Assembly: GCA_030696435.1 (NCBI GenBank)
Contig: JAUYSF010000284.1
Coordinates: 1-7,099 of the forward strand
DNA length: 7,099 nucleotides
DNA from: Desulfoprunum sp.
GTDB taxonomy: Bacteria > Desulfobacterota > Desulfobulbia > Desulfobulbales > Desulfocapsaceae
Reading direction: 5' to 3'
The position numbers and the translations under genes were made by a program. The notes under the pieces are model-generated. The model was not told where the DNA came from and made no database searches. It saw only the letters and a program-made list of their open reading frames with translations. Below are positions 6,018 through 7,099 of this stretch, piece by piece (position 1 is the stretch's first letter; every line of letters begins with the position of its first letter).

Positions 6018-6087
6018 AGCCAGCTGGAAGCGGCGCTGACCTCAGCATGTCAGTGTTTCATCGTTCACAGCTCTCTCCGGTGCAGCC

Positions 6088-6486
6088 ATGACCTCGAACA
6101 CCTTTGAATCGCTTTTTACCCGTGACACCCTGCGGCACCTCTTCCCCAAGGAACGCGCAGATGATTTTTTCGACGCCCTCTTCGGCGATGCCGGCGAAGG
6201 AGCCTACGATATCGAACTAGCTTACCGAGGGACTAAGGGAGACCAGCTTGTCATGGAACTACTCCTGCACGAACGACCGGGCCGCTGCCTGGCCTGCAAT
6301 CTCACCCAAGGTCTGCCCCAGGTCTTCTCCCGCCATCCCGTTATCAATATCAACGGGCTCGTCAAAGAAATAGAGCAGCTCCTCGGTGCCGGGACAACCT
6401 GTAAAGACTGGTCGCTGGGCTATACCGAACAAAAGAGCCGGTCGCTGCATTGTATTCCTCTCAAGATCACCCTGGGAAAAGACTGA
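6088..6486 (+). CDS. Conserved orphan protein with CxxC, function unknown
   Basis: A 132-residue cytoplasmic protein with no signal peptide or membrane segment. Features: an N-terminal helix (FTRDTLRHLFPKERADDFFDAL, about 10-31), the segment GDAGEGAYDIELAYRG (33-48), a beta-rich part (53-62), RPGRCLACN (63-71, with CxxC at 67-70), LPQVFSRHPVININGL (76-91), and Cys at 105 and 122. The four Cys could bind a metal or form a disulfide switch, but this is inference. I recall similar proteins in Desulfovibrio-type genomes carrying a misleading vertebrate name (pancreas/duodenum homeobox protein 1); no homeodomain is present and the label should be ignored. The start is the only in-frame one after the upstream TGA; the ribosome binding site is weak. 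It is a single-gene unit with its own strong promoter, divergent from the helicase. Confidence 0.88.
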   Translation: MTSNTFESLFTRDTLRHLFPKERADDFFDALFGDAGEGAYDIELAYRGTKGDQLVMELLLHERPGRCLACNLTQGLPQVFSRHPVININGLVKEIEQLLGAGTTCKDWSLGYTEQKSRSLHCIPLKITLGKD

Positions 6487-6563
6487 TTCCATTTCCAAAT
6501 CAAGCGTTAACTTCGTCGGCTACGCGCTTGCCTTCTTGTTTCCCTCTTGATTTAAAAATGGAA
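6487..6563. repeat. Imperfect palindrome, 18-bp arms, with a competing inner hairpin
   Basis: Positions 6487-6504 and 6546-6563 are complementary at 16 of 18 positions, around a 41-nt loop. Inside, CAAGCG (6501-6506) can instead pair with CGCTTG (6525-6530). The two pairings share 6501-6504 and exclude each other. There is no T-run, so it is not a plain terminator. Its position after a stop codon fits a REP-like repeat or miniature palindromic element. Confidence 0.5.
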
Positions 6564-6586
6564 GACACCCTGATTTCAGATATGCA

Positions 6587-6631
6587 CAACAAAAAAGGCC
6601 GACTCCCAGAAGGAGTCGGCCTTTTTTGTTG
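6587..6631. terminator. Perfect 20-bp bidirectional terminator between convergent genes
   Basis: Positions 6587-6606 and 6612-6631 are exact complements around a 5-nt CAGAA loop. The GC core (GGCCGACTCC) is flanked by A6 on one side and T6 on the other, so it ends transcripts from both directions: the 132-residue gene on + and the GGDEF gene on -, whose stop lies 17 nt away. Confidence 0.95.
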
Positions 6632-6647
6632 CTGCTTTTTCTACAAT

Positions 6648-7099
6648 CTACCTGACTGCCACCCGCGAACGACCTTCCGCCTTGGCATGGTAAAGGATAT
6701 CATCGGTTCGTTCCAGCCACTGTCCAAGGCTCTCGCCCTCCTCTAATTGAGAAAGACCAATACTGATGCCCAGTTTGGTGTTTTTATCGGCCCAGACTTC
6801 CAGTTCATCGACGGCGACACAGAGTCTCTCGGCAAGAATCCGGGCGTTTTTCTGGTCGGTATCATCGAGGACCAACAGAAATTCATCGCCGCCCATCCGC
6901 ACCAGCAGGTCGGTTGACCGCACCGCCACTTTCAAGACCTTTGCTACCGACTTAAGAACCTCGTCACCGGCCTGGTGACCGAGATTGTCATTGATATTCT
7001 TAAAACGGTCAAGATCCATGGAGATCATGGTCATGGGGCGTTTATAACGCTTGGAACTCTCCATCATGCCCCTGATCCGTTCATCAAAGACCCGGCGAT
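6648..7099 (-). CDS. Diguanylate cyclase, C-terminal GGDEF domain (5' end outside window)
   Basis: The frame is open to the right edge, so only about the last 150 residues are seen. It begins within NRR-like RRVFDERIRG, the start of a GGDEF domain, and ends at TAG 6648-6650. Metal-binding and substrate motifs are intact: MDLDRFKNINDNLGH, the RMGGDEF signature loop (GGDEF about 6879-6893), and GISIGL near the end. RSTD five residues before GGDEF is the RxxD inhibitory site that binds c-di-GMP. The enzyme should therefore condense two GTP to c-di-GMP with product feedback. The protein ends right after the domain, with no EAL domain following. The sensory part that would set its signal lies outside the window. 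Internal Met codons at 7064-7067 are not the start, because the domain continues upstream. Confidence 0.95.
   Translation of the reverse strand, partial: RRVFDERIRGMMESSKRYKRPMTMISMDLDRFKNINDNLGHQAGDEVLKSVAKVLKVAVRSTDLLVRMGGDEFLLVLDDTDQKNARILAERLCVAVDELEVWADKNTKLGISIGLSQLEEGESLGQWLERTDDILYHAKAEGRSRVAVR

Noticed and set aside
6648..7067. Complete short GGDEF protein starting at ATG 7067
   Set aside because: The frame continues upstream with RRVFDERIRG, which belongs to the GGDEF domain, so this Met is internal.
1..7099. CRISPR array or tandem repeats
   Set aside because: No regularly spaced direct repeats of 20 bp or more are visible on reading the window.

Overview
The window looks like chromosomal DNA from a Gram-negative anaerobe of the Desulfobacterota (former Deltaproteobacteria), most likely near Desulfobulbales. 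This is an inference. It rests on a 132-residue orphan family (6088-6486) that I remember mainly from Desulfovibrio/Desulfobulbus-type genomes, and on the general character of the helicase and FolC proteins. No 16S rRNA or species marker is present.

Layout. (1) Positions 1-1402, + strand: a compact run of five small genes of unknown function. The first is cut by the window edge. Genes 1 to 4 are joined by stop/start overlaps (ATGA, ATGA, TAATG); the fifth follows after 78 nt. The run ends in a cluster of three hairpins (1401-1505) with a U-tract. (2) 1507-1722: no gene recognised. (3) 1723-1935, - strand: a tRNA-Arg(CCG) with encoded CCA, a clear promoter upstream and a perfect hairpin terminator directly after the CCA. 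(4) 2017-5947, - strand: a probable operon of UvrD/PcrA-type helicase, then folC, then a small HNH endonuclease overlapping folC by ATGA. (5) 5948-6087: a divergent control region with a near-consensus sigma70 promoter on + and two overlapping inverted repeats beside the helicase start. (6) 6088-6486, + strand: a cysteine-containing orphan protein. (7) 6487-6631: an imperfect palindrome, then a strong bidirectional terminator between convergent genes. (8) 6648-7099, - strand: the C-terminal GGDEF domain of a diguanylate cyclase with intact GGDEF and RxxD motifs, running off the window.

Interpretation. The right-hand 5 kb is ordinary core genome (folate polyglutamylation, SF1 helicase, c-di-GMP signalling). 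The left 1.4 kb looks like accessory DNA: short unrecognised overlapping genes, lower GC by eye, and a position downstream of the 3' end of a tRNA gene, a classic integration site. No integrase or att repeat is visible here, so island membership is a hypothesis. The most unusual signal is that three successive coupled genes end in a similar C-terminal peptide (Asn-Val/Ile-x-Leu/Ser-Phe/Ile); for the first two the DNA match extends through the ribosome binding site and stop/start overlap.
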